A stretch of 64,000 bases of DNA from Ryuthela nishihirai (taxonomy: Eukaryota > Arthropoda > Arachnida > Araneae > Heptathelidae). A program made the position numbers and the translations under genes. Below the pieces are notes generated by a model. The model worked only from the letters and a program-made list of their open reading frames with translations. It made no database searches and was not told the origin of the DNA. Below, piece by piece: positions 11,080 to 22,156 of the stretch. Positions within the stretch are counted from its first letter, which is position 1, and the number at the start of each line of letters is the position of its first letter. The DNA is taken from assembly GCA_038380435.1 (NCBI GenBank), contig JAWZYU010000017.1, positions 21,637,283 to 21,701,282 of the forward strand, read 5' to 3'.

Positions 11080-11213
11080 CTCCCTCTTGGATACGCCACT
11101 TAGAGTAAATAGCACATATTGTAAAGCAACACACAAGGCTGCAGTTGAGGAATAACTTTAAATTTTGCGTTATTGAAGCATTTTATATAACATTGCCGCC
11201 TTTAATTGATCTA

Positions 11214-11505
11214 TTGTCCACCACCCTGCCCTCGGTCAGAAAGGGAACAGCGAATTCGTTTGGAAAATCCACCTTCCGCTGCATGGGGCGTTAAGCCGTG
11301 GTTCCATGTGCACGAGAGCTGTACCTTGTGCATTCTCAAGAACACTCTGGATGGTGTTAACGAGGCCTTTACCATCTGTCTCCTAACAGCTGCCCAACGA
11401 GTCCCTTCCCTTCAACCTTCTCTGAGCTCTCGGGGTTCTTGTGACTTTGCCATTTAGCCCATTATGTGCAAAAAAGTGCAGCTCAAAGATAAACAACCCA
11501 ACTCT
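11214..11505 (+). mobile_element. SINE-A, degenerate
   Basis: Recognisable body (CCCTGCCCTCGGTCAG ... ) and AACAACCCAAC tail, with many substitutions; an old copy. Confidence 0.75.
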
Positions 11506-11629
11506 TTTGTTATCAACAAAGTATCGATGGTTTTGAGTCTCGACATTATCTTTTGCATTTGCTAGCCACAGACATTGAATCTCTCCGAAATGTATTAACA
11601 TTTTTTTCCTCTCACAGGAAAGATTCCGC

Positions 11630-11903
11630 AACTGCTCTCGGTAACAGAGAGAATACCAATGGATTTGGAAAGACCGACTTCTGTCAGATGAGACGTAAAG
11701 CCATGGCTCTGTGTGCGGGAGAGCCATACACTGTGCACGATACAGAACATGTTGGATGGCTTTGACGGGAGACTACCATCTGTCTCCAGTCAACAGCTGT
11801 CTGGTGGGTTCCCTTTCCCCAACCTTCTTCGGAGTCCTTGTGACCTGTCCACTTCGCTTACTGTGTGCAAAGAAGTGTGGCTCAGAGGTGAAATAACCGA
11901 ACA
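11630..11903 (+). mobile_element. SINE-A, degenerate
   Basis: Body with GGAAAGACCGAC, GTGTGCGGGAGAGCC and a decayed tail AATAACCGAAC; old copy. Confidence 0.75.
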
Positions 11904-11929
11904 TAGATCTATATGACCAACCTTTGACA

Positions 11930-12247
11930 GCTGAGTCAGCGTTGAGATTTATCTCCGCAAAATTCCCCGCCCTGCCCACGGTCATTTGGGGACACCGATG
12001 TGCTTGGAAAGGCCACCGTCCGTCGGATGGGACGTTAAGTCGTGGCTCCGTGGGCGGGAGAGCCATACCCTGTGCACGTTAAAGAACACACAGGATGGCT
12101 TTGACGGAAGGCTACCATCTGTCTCCCAACAGCTACTCCAGTGGGTCCACTCCCCCAACCTTCTCTGAACCTTCGGGGTCCTTGTGACCTGGCCATTTAG
12201 CCCATGGTGTGCAAAAAAGTGCCGTTCAGAGGTAAAACAACCCAACC
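11930..12247 (+). mobile_element. SINE-A, head truncated
   Basis: Begins at GAGTCAGCGTTGAG and runs to ACAACCCAACC, ending about 170 bp before the exon at 12419. Confidence 0.88.
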
Positions 12248-12418
12248 AACCTTTAAGAAGTACAAAGTTATTAATTTAAAATTAAAAAGGTTATTAAGTC
12301 ATGAACACTGAATAACATCACAGAAGATGTAGATTATGTTAATTACGAAACTTTTTTCTTGTTCTGATGTCGACATGATGACGAACGAAAGTCTTCATTG
12401 ATTGGTTTGTCTTTACAG

Positions 12419-12766
12419 GTTCTGCTGTCCTACTTGACCGAAGCGACTCTGAGTGTCCAAGAGCGCCAGCAGGTGGCAGACATCGCCTCCGACCTTCGCC
12501 GACCAACGCCCGAGTTCCTGTCGGCCATGTTGCGCCTTCTGAAGTCTTCCGATCTCGATCCCGTCGTGCAAGGAGCGACAATGCTCAGTCTTTCCAACCT
12601 GGCAGCTGACCGAGGGGAAGAAGAGAAGAGGCCCGTGGCAGAGCATCTCTGCTCCATTCTGGAAGAGAACAACGCCTTGCAATGCGAAGAGCATCCTCTC
12701 ATCATGGATGCATTAGAAGCCAGCGGCAATCTCCGTCATCCTAACACCGTGCCTTGCAGCCTCAGG
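12419..12766 (+). CDS. Lipid-transfer-like protein, visible exon 1 of 7 (LPD_N helical domain)
   Basis: The exon follows a TTTACAG acceptor and ends at AGG|GTAAAT, phase 0 to phase 0, 116 codons. The peptide is alpha-helical with HEAT-like pairs and ends with an ALEASGN...HPNTVP stretch, the pattern seen in the helical domain of vitellogenin, apolipophorin and MTP (Vitellogenin_N/LPD_N). It starts mid-domain, so the N-terminal barrel must be coded by exons further upstream. None are recognised between 8500 and 12400; they may lie beyond the tektin or before the window. Three SINE-A copies lie just upstream (10525-12247). Family assignment is from motif layout only; the exact orthologue is not recognised. 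Confidence 0.82.
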
Positions 12767-12955
12767 GTAAATCTCCCACATTCATCCATGCAACGAAATC
12801 TTTTCCTAATTGGAATCGTCCAGTTTTCGTAAAATCATTTTCTTTATAGTTCTCGAATCTAGAATTATTTTTTTGAATCATAAACGTAAGTCTTTTTGCG
12901 AAAGTAGCTAAAAGAAAACGAAAAGAGCATTGCTCCATTCAACTAAGCGCCCTTG

Positions 12956-13160
12956 TAAAATAAATAATAAATAAATACCCCCTCAAGCAGCTGCTTGCCA
13001 CAGAGGTCTGACAGGAGCCTGTCAGTTTATATGCCACAGTAGGAGATCTGAGAGGATGGCAGGACCTCAGCAGAACGACACACACATCCATGCCTAATCC
13101 GGGGCTCGAACCCAGGTCCCTAGGACTGCCTAATTCGTCCCTATGGTCGAGCCGCCCCTA
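12956..13160 (-). mobile_element. SINE-B, full length
   Basis: On the minus strand a Leu/Ser-style tRNA head (box A GGCCGAGTGG-type, here decayed; box B GGTTCGAGCCC) is followed by a body with GCAGCTGCTTGAGGGGG and a (TATTTAT)-rich tail. This is the layout for all SINE-B entries. Confidence 0.85.
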
Positions 13161-13261
13161 TCAGGGAGTTGTTTAATTTTTATCCTATGGGAAATGCACT
13201 GTCTGACAAGCTCTGAAAATGGGTCTTGTTTCACCGTCTGTATGTAGAACGTAGATATTGA

Positions 13262-13735
13262 ATTGGGCCGGAATGTTTTACCTCTGAGCAGCTCCAGTTT
13301 TGCTCACAATGGACTAAGTGGCAAGGTCACAAAGACCTCAAGGACTCGGTGAAGATTGAGTAATGGAATCCATTGGAAAACTGGTAGGAGACAGATGGTA
13401 ATCTCCCGTCAAGGCCATCCAGCGTTTTGGCCTTGACGGGAGGTTACCATCTGTCTCCCACTAGCTGTCCAGTGGTACCTTTCCCCCCAACCTTCTCTGA
13501 GCCTTCGGGGTCCTTGTGACTTGGCCATTTAGCCCAATGTGTGCAAAAAAAAAGTGCCATTAAGAGGTAAATGCAGCGGGCACAGGATATGACTCTACTG
13601 CAGATGGGTCACGGCTTCATCCGACGGACGGAAGCCTTTCCATGGCCAGCAGTGTCCCCTTTTGCACCGAGGGAAGAAACAGCGCAGGCGCAGTTGGACT
13701 CGTGCCTGAGAACATCCGATTACCAGCCCAGCCAC
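13262..13735 (-). mobile_element. SINE-A, old, with an internal inverted duplication
   Basis: Minus-oriented tail and body to about 13422, then the same body segment in + orientation (13424-13573, tail AGAGGTAAATG), then the rest of a minus-oriented body (13585-13735). The two arms meet at CCAGCGTTTTGGCC, forming a hairpin around the GACGGGAGGTTACC segment. Confidence 0.7.
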
Positions 13736-14158
13736 GCCGATGTAGAGAGAGAGGTATGAATGCAGATATAGAAACATAAATGAATCCCTCATCCACAGAT
13801 ATCAAATTTCAGCACCTTATCACGGGTGAGGGAACCGAGGCAACTCCATCGGGTGCAAAGCTGAAAGGGGCGCACTGTATTACTTTTTTTTTTTTAAAGA
13901 AAAATTTAGTGACTAAATAACTATTTATGTATTTTTAAATTATTTTTCTTTTAAATTTAAGAACGTATTGTTAGTTCTTTATTACAGTTTGCAGTACATA
14001 TTTCTTAGATTCTAAGCTTAATTCATAAAGATACTGATTCTTTTTTTATACAGAAATTTAAAAGTGTACTTTTTCCAATATTTTCTTCTTATAAATTAAT
14101 ATTTCTGATTTCCTTTTTACGATTTCCGTTTAATTATACACCTAATATTTTCCCCCAT

Positions 14159-14191
<33 letters not shown>

Positions 14192-14301
14192 ATTACGCCC
14201 CTGTGGTGTGTTTAGTTGTACATTTACCTTAAAGCAATTGAAAAACTTAAATATTTCAAATCTGATTATGCTATAATAACATTACATATATATAAATAGA
14301 G
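13736..14301. other. AT-rich stretch with an ATTT microsatellite
   Basis: No gene seen. An (ATTT)8 run lies at 14157-14190. Confidence 0.6.
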
Positions 14302-17300
14302 CAGTGGTCCTCAACCTTTTATGCTTCAGGTACCCCCTGGAAATGTGTATGTAACTGGCGTACCCCTTGTATAGATAGATAAAACTATAGTTATAGTATA
14401 ACAATGGGAATAAAATAAAACATATATATCAGTGGTTCTCAACATTTTATGCTTCACGTACCCCCTGGAAATATGTATGTAATTGGCGTACCCCTTCTGT
14501 AGATAGATAAAACTATAGTTATAGTATAACAATGGGAATAAAATAAAACATATATATCAGTGGTTCTCAACCTTTTCTGCTTCACGTACCCCCTGGAAAT
14601 GTGTATGTAACTGGCGTACCCCTTCTATAGATAGATAAAACTATAGTTATAGTATAACAATGGGAATAAAATAAAACATATATATCAGTGGTTCTCAACC
14701 TTTTCTGCTTCACGTACCCCCTGGAAATGTGTATGTAATTGGCGTACCCCTTGTATAGATAGATAAAACTATAGTTATAGTATAACAATGGGAATAAAAT
14801 AAAACATATATATCAGTGGTTCTCAACATTTTATGCTTCACGTACCCCCTGGAAATTTGTATGTAATTGGCGTACCCCTTGTATAGATTGATAGAACTAT
14901 AGTTATAGTATAACAATGGGAATAAACTAAAACATATATATCAGTGGTTCTCAACCTTTTATGCTTCACGTACCCCCTGGAAATTTGTATGTAATTGGCG
15001 TACCCCTTGTATAGATTGATAGAACTATAGTTATAGTATAACAATGGGAATAAAATAAAGTATATATATCAGTGGTTCTCAACCTTTTATGCTTCACGTA
15101 CCCCCTGGAAATGTGTATGTAACTGGCGTACCCCTTGTATAGAGAGATAAAACTATAGTTATAGTATAACAATGGGAATAAAATAAAACATATATATCAG
15201 TGGTTCTCAACCTTTTCTGCTTCACGTACCCCCTGGAAATGTGTACGTAACTGGCGTACCCCTTCTATAGATAGATAAAACTATAGTTATAGTATAACAA
15301 TGGGAATAAAATAAAACATATATATCAGTGGTTCTCAACCTTTTCTGCTTCACGTACCCCCTGGAAATGTGTATGTAACTGGCGTACCCCTTCTATAGAT
15401 AGATAAAACTATAGTTATAGTATAACAATGGGAATAAAATAAAACATATATATATCAGTGGTTCTCAACCTTTTCTGCTTCACGTACCCCCTGGAAATGT
15501 GTATGTAACTGGCGTACCCCTTCTATAGATAGATAAAACTATAGTTATAGTATAACAATGGGAATAAAATAAAACATATATATCAGTGGTTCTCAACCTT
15601 CTATGCTTCACGTACCCCCTGGAAATGTGTATGTAATTGGCGTAACCCTTGTATAGATAGATAAAACTATAGTTATAGTATAACAATGGGAATAAAATAA
15701 AACATATATATCAGTGGTTCTCAACCTTTTATGCTTCACGTACCCCCTGGAAATGTGTACGTAACTGGCGTACCCCTTCTATAGATAGATAAAACTATAG
15801 TTATAGTATAACAATGGGAATAAAATAAAACATATATATCAGTGGTTCTCAACCTTCTATGCTTCACGTACCCCCTGGAAATGTGTATGTAATTGGCGTA
15901 ACCCTTGTATAGATAGATAAAACTATAGTTATAGTATAACAATGGGAATAAAATAAAACATATATATCAGTGGTTCTCAACCTTCTATGCTTCACGTACC
16001 CCCTGGAAATGTGTACGTAACTGGCGTACCCCTTCTATAGATAGATAAAACTATAGTTATAGTATAACAATGGGAATAAACTAAAACATATATATCAGTG
16101 GTTCTCAACCTTTTCTGCTTCACGTACCCTCTGGAAATGTGTATGTAACTGGCGTACCCCTTCTATAGATAGATAAAACTATAGTTATAGTATAACAATG
16201 GGAATAAAATAAAACATATATATCAGTGGTTCTCAACCTTTTATGCTTCACGCACCCCCTGGAAATGTGTATGTAATTGGCGTACCCCTAGTATAGATAG
16301 ATAAAACTATAGTTATAGTATAACAATGGGAATAAACTAAAACATATATATCAGTGGTTCTCAACCTTTTCTGCTTCACGTACCCCCTGGAAATGTGTAC
16401 GTAACTGGCGTACCCCTTCTATAGATAGATAAAACTATAGTTATAGTATAACAATGGGAATAAAATAAAACATATATATCAGTGGTTCTCAACCTTTTCT
16501 GCTTCACGTACCCCCTGGAAATGTGTACGTAACTGGCGTACCCCTTCTATAGATAGATAAAACTATAGTTATAGTATAACAATGGGAATAAAATAAAACA
16601 TATATATCAGTGGTTCTCAACCTTTTCTGCTTCACGTACCCTCTGGAAATGTGTATGTAACTGGCGTACCCCTTCTATAGATAGATAAAACTATAGTTAT
16701 AGTATAACAATGGGAATAAAATAAAACATATATATCAGTGGTTCTCAACCTTTTCTGCTTCACGTACCCCCTGGAAATGTGTATGTAACTGGCGTACCCC
16801 TTCTATAGATAGATAAAACTATAGTTATAGTATAACAATGGGAATAAAATAAAACATATATATCAGTGGTTCTCAACCTTTTCTGCTTCACGTACCCTCT
16901 GGAAATGTGTATGTAACTGGCGTACCCCTTCTATAGATAGATAAAACTATAGTTATAGTATAACAATGGGAATAAAATAAAACATATATATCAGTGGTTC
17001 TCAACCTTTTATGCTTCACGTACCCCCTGGAAATGTGTATGTAACTGGCGTATCCCTTGTATAGATAGATAAAACTATAGTTATAGTATAACAATGGGAA
17101 TAAAATAAAACATATATATCAGTGGTTCTCAACCTTTTATGCTTCACGTACCCCCTGGAAATGTGTATGTAATTGGCGTACCCCTTGTATAGATAGATAA
17201 AACTATAGTTATAGTATAACAATGGGAATAAAATAAAACATATATATCAGTGGTTCTCAACCTTTTATGCTTCACGTACCCCCTGGAAATGTGTATGTAA

Positions 17301-17504
17301 CTGGCGTATCCCTTGTATAGATAGATAAAACTATAGTTATAGTATAACAATGGGAATAAAATAAAACATATATATCAGTGGTTCTCAACCTTTTCTGCTT
17401 CACGTACCCCCTGGAAATGTGTATGTAACTGGCGTATCCCTTGTATAGATAGATAAAACTATAGTTATAGTATAACAATGGGAATAAAATAAAACATATA
17501 TATA
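14302..17504. repeat. 128-bp satellite, 25 copies
   Basis: Units begin CAGTGGTTCTCAACCTTTT and recur every 128 bp, with a 2-bp insertion near 15450. Units are about 95% identical and show shared variants (TGTATAGATAG versus TCTATAGATAG; TTATGC versus TTCTGC) distributed in blocks, as expected from unequal exchange. Short minus-strand frames of 68 residues in each unit overlap units and are not genes. Confidence 0.97.
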
Positions 17505-17510
17505 TATAAC

Positions 17511-17778
17511 ATCATGGGCGTCCGCAGAAAATTTCCAGGGGGAGGGCAAAGCTTGGAGACAAATAATTACATCAATAAATTTTTATTTAATCATTTAATT
17601 TTTTAGGGTTTTTTTTCACAATTAGATTGCAGAATACAGTATTGCATCAATAGAAAAACATACACATAATGTATATAAATTAATTACGTTTAAATTGTTA
17701 CGATAATAATTTGTTGAATTTTTTTCTCGATCCCAGGGGGGGAAGTGCCCCGTGTTCCCCCCTCTGCGGATGCCCATG
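17511..17778. mobile_element. Small inverted-repeat element (CATGGGCGTCCGCAG ends)
   Basis: CATGGGCGTCCGCAG at 17513-17527 faces CTGCGGATGCCCATG at 17764-17778. TATAAC flanks it on both sides (17505-17510 and 17779-17784), a candidate 6-bp target duplication. No coding capacity. Confidence 0.7.
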
Positions 17779-17999
17779 TATAACGTATATTTAGCGATTT
17801 TTGAGCTCTCACGGCGTACCCAAAATATTTTATCGCGTACCCCACGTTGAGAACCCCTAAAATAGAGGAATACACAATGTGAAAATTCTTATATATGCAT
17901 ATATGACATAGATAGACCAAGGAAGAACTTTAAGTATTTCCTTTTACTGGATGAGATATGGTTTCATTTATTCTTTGCTGTTATGTTATTTCAGTGTTA

Positions 18000-18278
18000 A
18001 AGGCATCATTGCACACTTTTATTAGTCCATAAGGCATCATTGTACACTTTTATTAGTCCATAAGGCATCATTGTACACTTTTATTAGTCCATAAGGCATC
18101 ATTGTACACTTTTATTAGTCCATAAGGCATCATTGTACACTTTTATTAGTCCATAAGGCATCATTGTACACTTTTATTAGTCCATAAGGCATCATTGTAC
18201 ACTTTTATTAGTCCATAAGGCATCATTGTACACTTTTATTAGTCCATAAGGTATCATTGTACACTTTTATTAGTCCAT
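18000..18278. repeat. 31-bp minisatellite, 9 copies
   Basis: Unit AAGGCATCATTGTACACTTT plus ATTAGTCCAT, near perfect. Confidence 0.95.
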
Positions 18279-18605
18279 AATTCCATACCATTGACCATGG
18301 GGGCGGGGGGAAGGGACAAAATTAAGAATTTTTGATTGGGCAGGAGAATGTCTACTTCCTATAAGTTTCGATAAAAATTTCGTTAAGCATAATGGGATAC
18401 GAACCAACGCTCGACAATCACGAGGCTGCCTTGAGTTTGTATCGCACTCAGCTCAAGACAATATATATCTTGCAAATCTTATCTTGGTATCAATGCCTAT
18501 TAGGGATCAATTGATATCTGTCGAGCGCAATTTATTTTTTGTGCTTTCCTGAAGAATCTCGCCAGGAATACAAGATGACGAGTTTCTTTTCTCTTTATCT
18601 CCCAG

Positions 18606-18792
18606 ATAGCTTCCCACTGCCGAGATTCGGACCTGTTGCAAATCGGCTGCGTGCACGCCGTCCACCACCAAGCCCACGACCCTCGAGTACAGGAATGGAT
18701 GCAAGGAATCTGCGATGCCGGCTCCTGCGATCTCAAGCAAGCTCTACTCGAAAGTCTCGGCAATCAAATCTCCTCACAGCAGATAGCTCGCG
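18606..18792 (+). CDS. Lipid-transfer-like protein, visible exon 2 of 7
   Basis: The acceptor is CTCCCAG and the donor CGCG|GTAAGT. The exon enters in phase 0 and leaves in phase 1, giving 62 codons plus one base. It continues the helical domain of the previous exon with a second HEAT-like pair (LLQIGCVHAVHHQAHDP, then VQEWMQGICD), a typical vitellogenin_N helix-turn-helix pattern. Two cysteines (in GICDAGSCD) lie between helices. A 28-base piece of this exon (18640-18668) recurs at 19991-20018 beside a SINE fragment. Confidence 0.8.
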
Positions 18793-18854
18793 GTAAGTAA
18801 AAGAGATCTTCCTTCGAATTCTACACCACACTGACGAACAGTATTGGGACTTGT

Positions 18855-19570
18855 GAGTGGCACTTTTTTAAACTCAGTGGGTTAATGGCCAGGTCACAAG
18901 GACCCCCAAGGGCTCAGGGAAGATTGGGGGAAGGGGGCCCACTGGACAGCTGTTAGGAGAAAGATGACCTTGACGGGATGGCCTCCCGTCAAGGCCACCC
19001 ATAAATATAATAAATAAATACCCCTTCAAGCAGCTGCTTGCCACAGAGGTCTGACAGGAGCCTGTCAGTTTATATGCCATAGTAGAAGGATCTGAGAGGA
19101 TGGCAGGACCTCAGCAGAAAAACAACACATACATCCATGCCTTACCCGGGGCTCGAACCCAGGTCCCTGAGGTCAGTAGCTCCCATCAAGGCCACCCATA
19201 AATATAATAAATAAATACCTCTTCAAGCAGCTACTTGCCACAGAGGTCTGACAGGAGCCTGTCAGTTTATATGCCATAGTAGAAGGATCTGAGAGGATGG
19301 CAGGGCCTCAGCAGAAAAACGACACACACATCCATGCCTTACCCGGGGCTCGAACCCAGGTCCCTGAGGTCAGTAGCCAAGCGCGCTAACCACTCGGCCA
19401 TGGGACGGACCAGCGTGTACTTTAATGTGCATAGGTATGGCTCTACATCATAGGAGCCACGGTTTAATGTGACATCCAGCGGACGTAGTTTTTCAAAGCC
19501 CATCGAAGTCCCCTTCCTGACCAAGAGCAGGGTGAGGGTTTAGAAGAAATAAATCTCAATGGTGGCACAG
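18855..19570 (-). mobile_element. Old SINE-A split by two SINE-B copies
   Basis: SINE-A tail and body at 18855-18990 resume at 19411-19570 (GTGTACTTTAATGTGCATAG). Between them lie two SINE-B elements in tandem. Confidence 0.75.
18990..19410 (-). mobile_element. SINE-B tandem pair
   Basis: Two minus-oriented copies, 18996-19180 (its head truncated) and 19190-19409 (head intact to CCATGGGACGG). Each is preceded by CAAGGCCACCCATAAATA, so the second arose by duplication of a segment including the SINE-A edge. Confidence 0.85.
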
Positions 19571-20311
19571 TTTTGAAAAACTATATTGTAAGATCCTTAA
19601 CTTTGAAAAGAAAATTTTTGCTAAAAAGATGTCACTGGAGACAAATGGAAGCTTTCATTCCAATCTCTCGAATTCCCGATTCCTAAACAATATAAAAATT
19701 ATTCAGACTGGAACACTTAACAGCAGAAATTGCTTTTTCTCCATCCTGAAAACGTTTCTTCAAAATTAACAAAAACTGAAATAATATTGTACAAACTTTT
19801 AAAATGCATTTTTTCCAATGAATTTATTTTATATTGAATAATTATTTTGGATTTTAATTAACCTTTGGGGCAATATCTTATGAATATACACTATTGAGAC
19901 TTCTGAGGGGCACTAATTTGAACATAGTGGGTTAATGGCCAGGTCACAAGGACCCCCAAGGACTCAGGGAATGTTGTGGGGAAGGGGGCCAAATCGGCTA
20001 CCTGCACGCCGTCCACCCACGTGTTATACAGCTCTTGAAAGTTTCATTCTTAATAAGTCTTTAAATATTAAACGAACTGCATTTATATGAAATTATATTG
20101 AATTTTGCTGCAAGTGGGATAGGAATCCGCGACTCCTAATAAATTGTGTTCTGATCACTGAGCTATTGCAAGCTAGATCAACTTCCAGCTGACATGAAAT
20201 GTAAATATTCCCAACCAGGGTGGTAAGGATGTATTGTCGGCGTCAACACGAATTCGATGTGCAGAATGCTAAGATATGCAATCAGCATTTTCGAGATGCC
20301 TGCTACGATAT
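19571..20311. other. AT-rich stretch with a SINE-A fragment and exon-2 fragment
   Basis: 19895-19990 is a SINE-A tail fragment similar to 18855-18938. At 19991-20018 a 28-base piece of exon 2 follows it. 20107-20168 resembles a decayed tRNA-like head on the minus strand. No gene seen. Confidence 0.5.
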
Positions 20312-20805
20312 GAAGCGAACTCTTAATACCTACGAAGCGAACTCTTAATACCTACGAAGCGAACTCTTAATACCTACGAAGCGAACTCTTAATACCTACG
20401 AAGCGAACTCTTAATACCTACGAAGCGAACTCTTAATACCTACGAAGCGAACTCTTAATACCTACGAAGCGAACTCTTAATACCTACGAAGCGAACTCTT
20501 AATACCTACGAAGCGAATTCTTAATACCTACGAAGCGAACTCTTAATACCTACGAAGCGAACTCTTAATACCTACGAAGCGAACTCTTAATACCTACGAA
20601 GCGAATTCTTAATACCTACGAAGCGAACTCTTAATACCTACGAAGCGAATTCTTAATACCTACGAAGCGAACTCTTAATACCTACGAAGCGAACTCTTAA
20701 TACCTACGAAGCGAACTCTTAATACCTACGAAGCGAACTCTTAATACCTACGAAGCGAACTCTTAATACCTATGAAGCGAACTCTTAATACCTATGAAGC
20801 GAACT
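20312..20805. repeat. 22-bp minisatellite, about 22 copies
   Basis: Unit GAAGCGAACTCTTAATACCT followed by AC, nearly perfect, with AACTC/AATTC and CTAC/CTAT variants. Confidence 0.97.
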
Positions 20806-21059
20806 ATATATACTTCCTGTTAAACATAAATTTTAAGGATAAATCGATTCCAGATATAAAACTGCCGCACGAAAATTCAGTGCCCCTCGGGTAGGGGGGC
20901 GAAACACTGTTGGAAAAATAAATAGATGACCTTGAAAACTACAACAATGTGCCCCAAAACGTAGCATTATCGCAGGCAATTGATAATTTAAATACTTCAG
21001 CTTATAGGGCACTTATCAAGGGGATGCAAAACTTATTGTCAGCGCTTCAAAGTCAGAGT

Positions 21060-21473
21060 GTAAAAATAAATAAATAAACACCCTCTCAAGCAGCTGCTTG
21101 CCACAGAGGTCTGACAGGAGCCTGTCAGTTTATATGCCAAAGTAGAAGGTCTGAGAGGATGGCAGGACCTCAGCAGAAAAACGACACACACATCCATGCC
21201 TTACCCGGGGCTCGAACCCAGGTCCCTTAGATCAGTAGCCAAGCACACTAACCACTCGGCCATGGGACGGCAACAAATAAATACCCCCTCAAGCAGCTGC
21301 TTGCCACAGAGGTCTGACAGGAGCCTGTCAGTTTATATGCCAGAGTAGAAGGTCTGTGAGGATGGCAGGACCTCTGCAGAAAAACGATACAAACAGCCAA
21401 GCCTTACCCGGGTCTCGAACCCAGGTCCCTTAGATCAGTAGCCAAGCGCGCTAACCACTCGGCCATGGGACGG
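21060..21473 (-). mobile_element. SINE-B, two copies in tandem
   Basis: Copies at 21060-21270 and 21275-21473, same orientation, both with box B (GGTTCGAGCCC or GGTTCGAGACC) and heads ending CCATGGGACGG. Confidence 0.9.
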
Positions 21474-22154
21474 CTAAAGTCAGACTGTACGACGCATTAA
21501 ACAATTACAACCGCAGCTGAAAAAATTGTTATTAAAAAACTAAGTAAAACCGCGGAGAAAATCTCTATTTACAAGCAAGATTAAGATCGGAACAACAAAC
21601 AGTGGAATTTATATAGAAACAATTTGATACTCCAGAATAAAAACTTCGGAATTCAACTACATTGTTAACAATTGAGATTAAAATCTTTAAATTATCTTCA
21701 GTCGCATTTTTTTTTTTTGAAAAGAGAAAAAAAAAAGCACAGCTGTTTCATTGGATCACTTCAGGGAAACGTTTCTTAGTAAATTAAAATCTGTGTTTAC
21801 GCCTCGTCAGATTAAATTTCCCTGAAATCTTAAAATTAAATCTCCCTTAAATGTTAAACATTTAAACGTACTTCTTCAGACGGAAAAAAATTAATTTTTC
21901 CTCAGATTTTCGTTATGATTATCAACAGTTGGAAAGAAGATAAATTAAAATAAATTGAGATCTGGTTTATTAATTCTATCGAATTTAATTTTAAGAGCAA
22001 GATCGAAATAATTGCTTAAAATTATCTAATACAAATTCTATAATAATTCGGTATGAAGTACATAGGATATATTAATCATGAAATGGTAATATCAAAATAC
22101 ACTCAAAGGCCCACTTTATTAAGTAGTTCCAAGTTACGTCGATAGTAACTCATA
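21474..22154. other. AT-rich intron DNA
   Basis: No gene or clear repeat seen. Confidence 0.5.
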
Positions 22155-22156
22155 TA

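Larger units (their letters stand above)
14302..17859. mobile_element. hAT-like non-autonomous element expanded by a 128-bp satellite
   Basis: Left end CAGTGGTCCTCAACC and right end GTTGAGAACCCCT are imperfect terminal inverted repeats of the CAGNGGTTCTCAACC class. AAATAGAG lies at 14294-14301 and 17860-17867, a perfect 8-bp target duplication, the hAT length. Simple copies of the same element (about 210 bp) are at 48880-49085 and 55293-55503. Here the left part is tandemly amplified 25 times, and a second small MITE has inserted at 17511-17778 before the right end. Confidence 0.85.

Noticed and set aside
14326..17478. Series of 68-residue minus-strand frames
   Set aside because: They are translations of the 128-bp satellite and overlap unit borders; no start context or independent conservation.
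20312..20805. CRISPR-like array
   Set aside because: Units are directly head-to-tail with no spacers and the genome is eukaryotic; it is a minisatellite.
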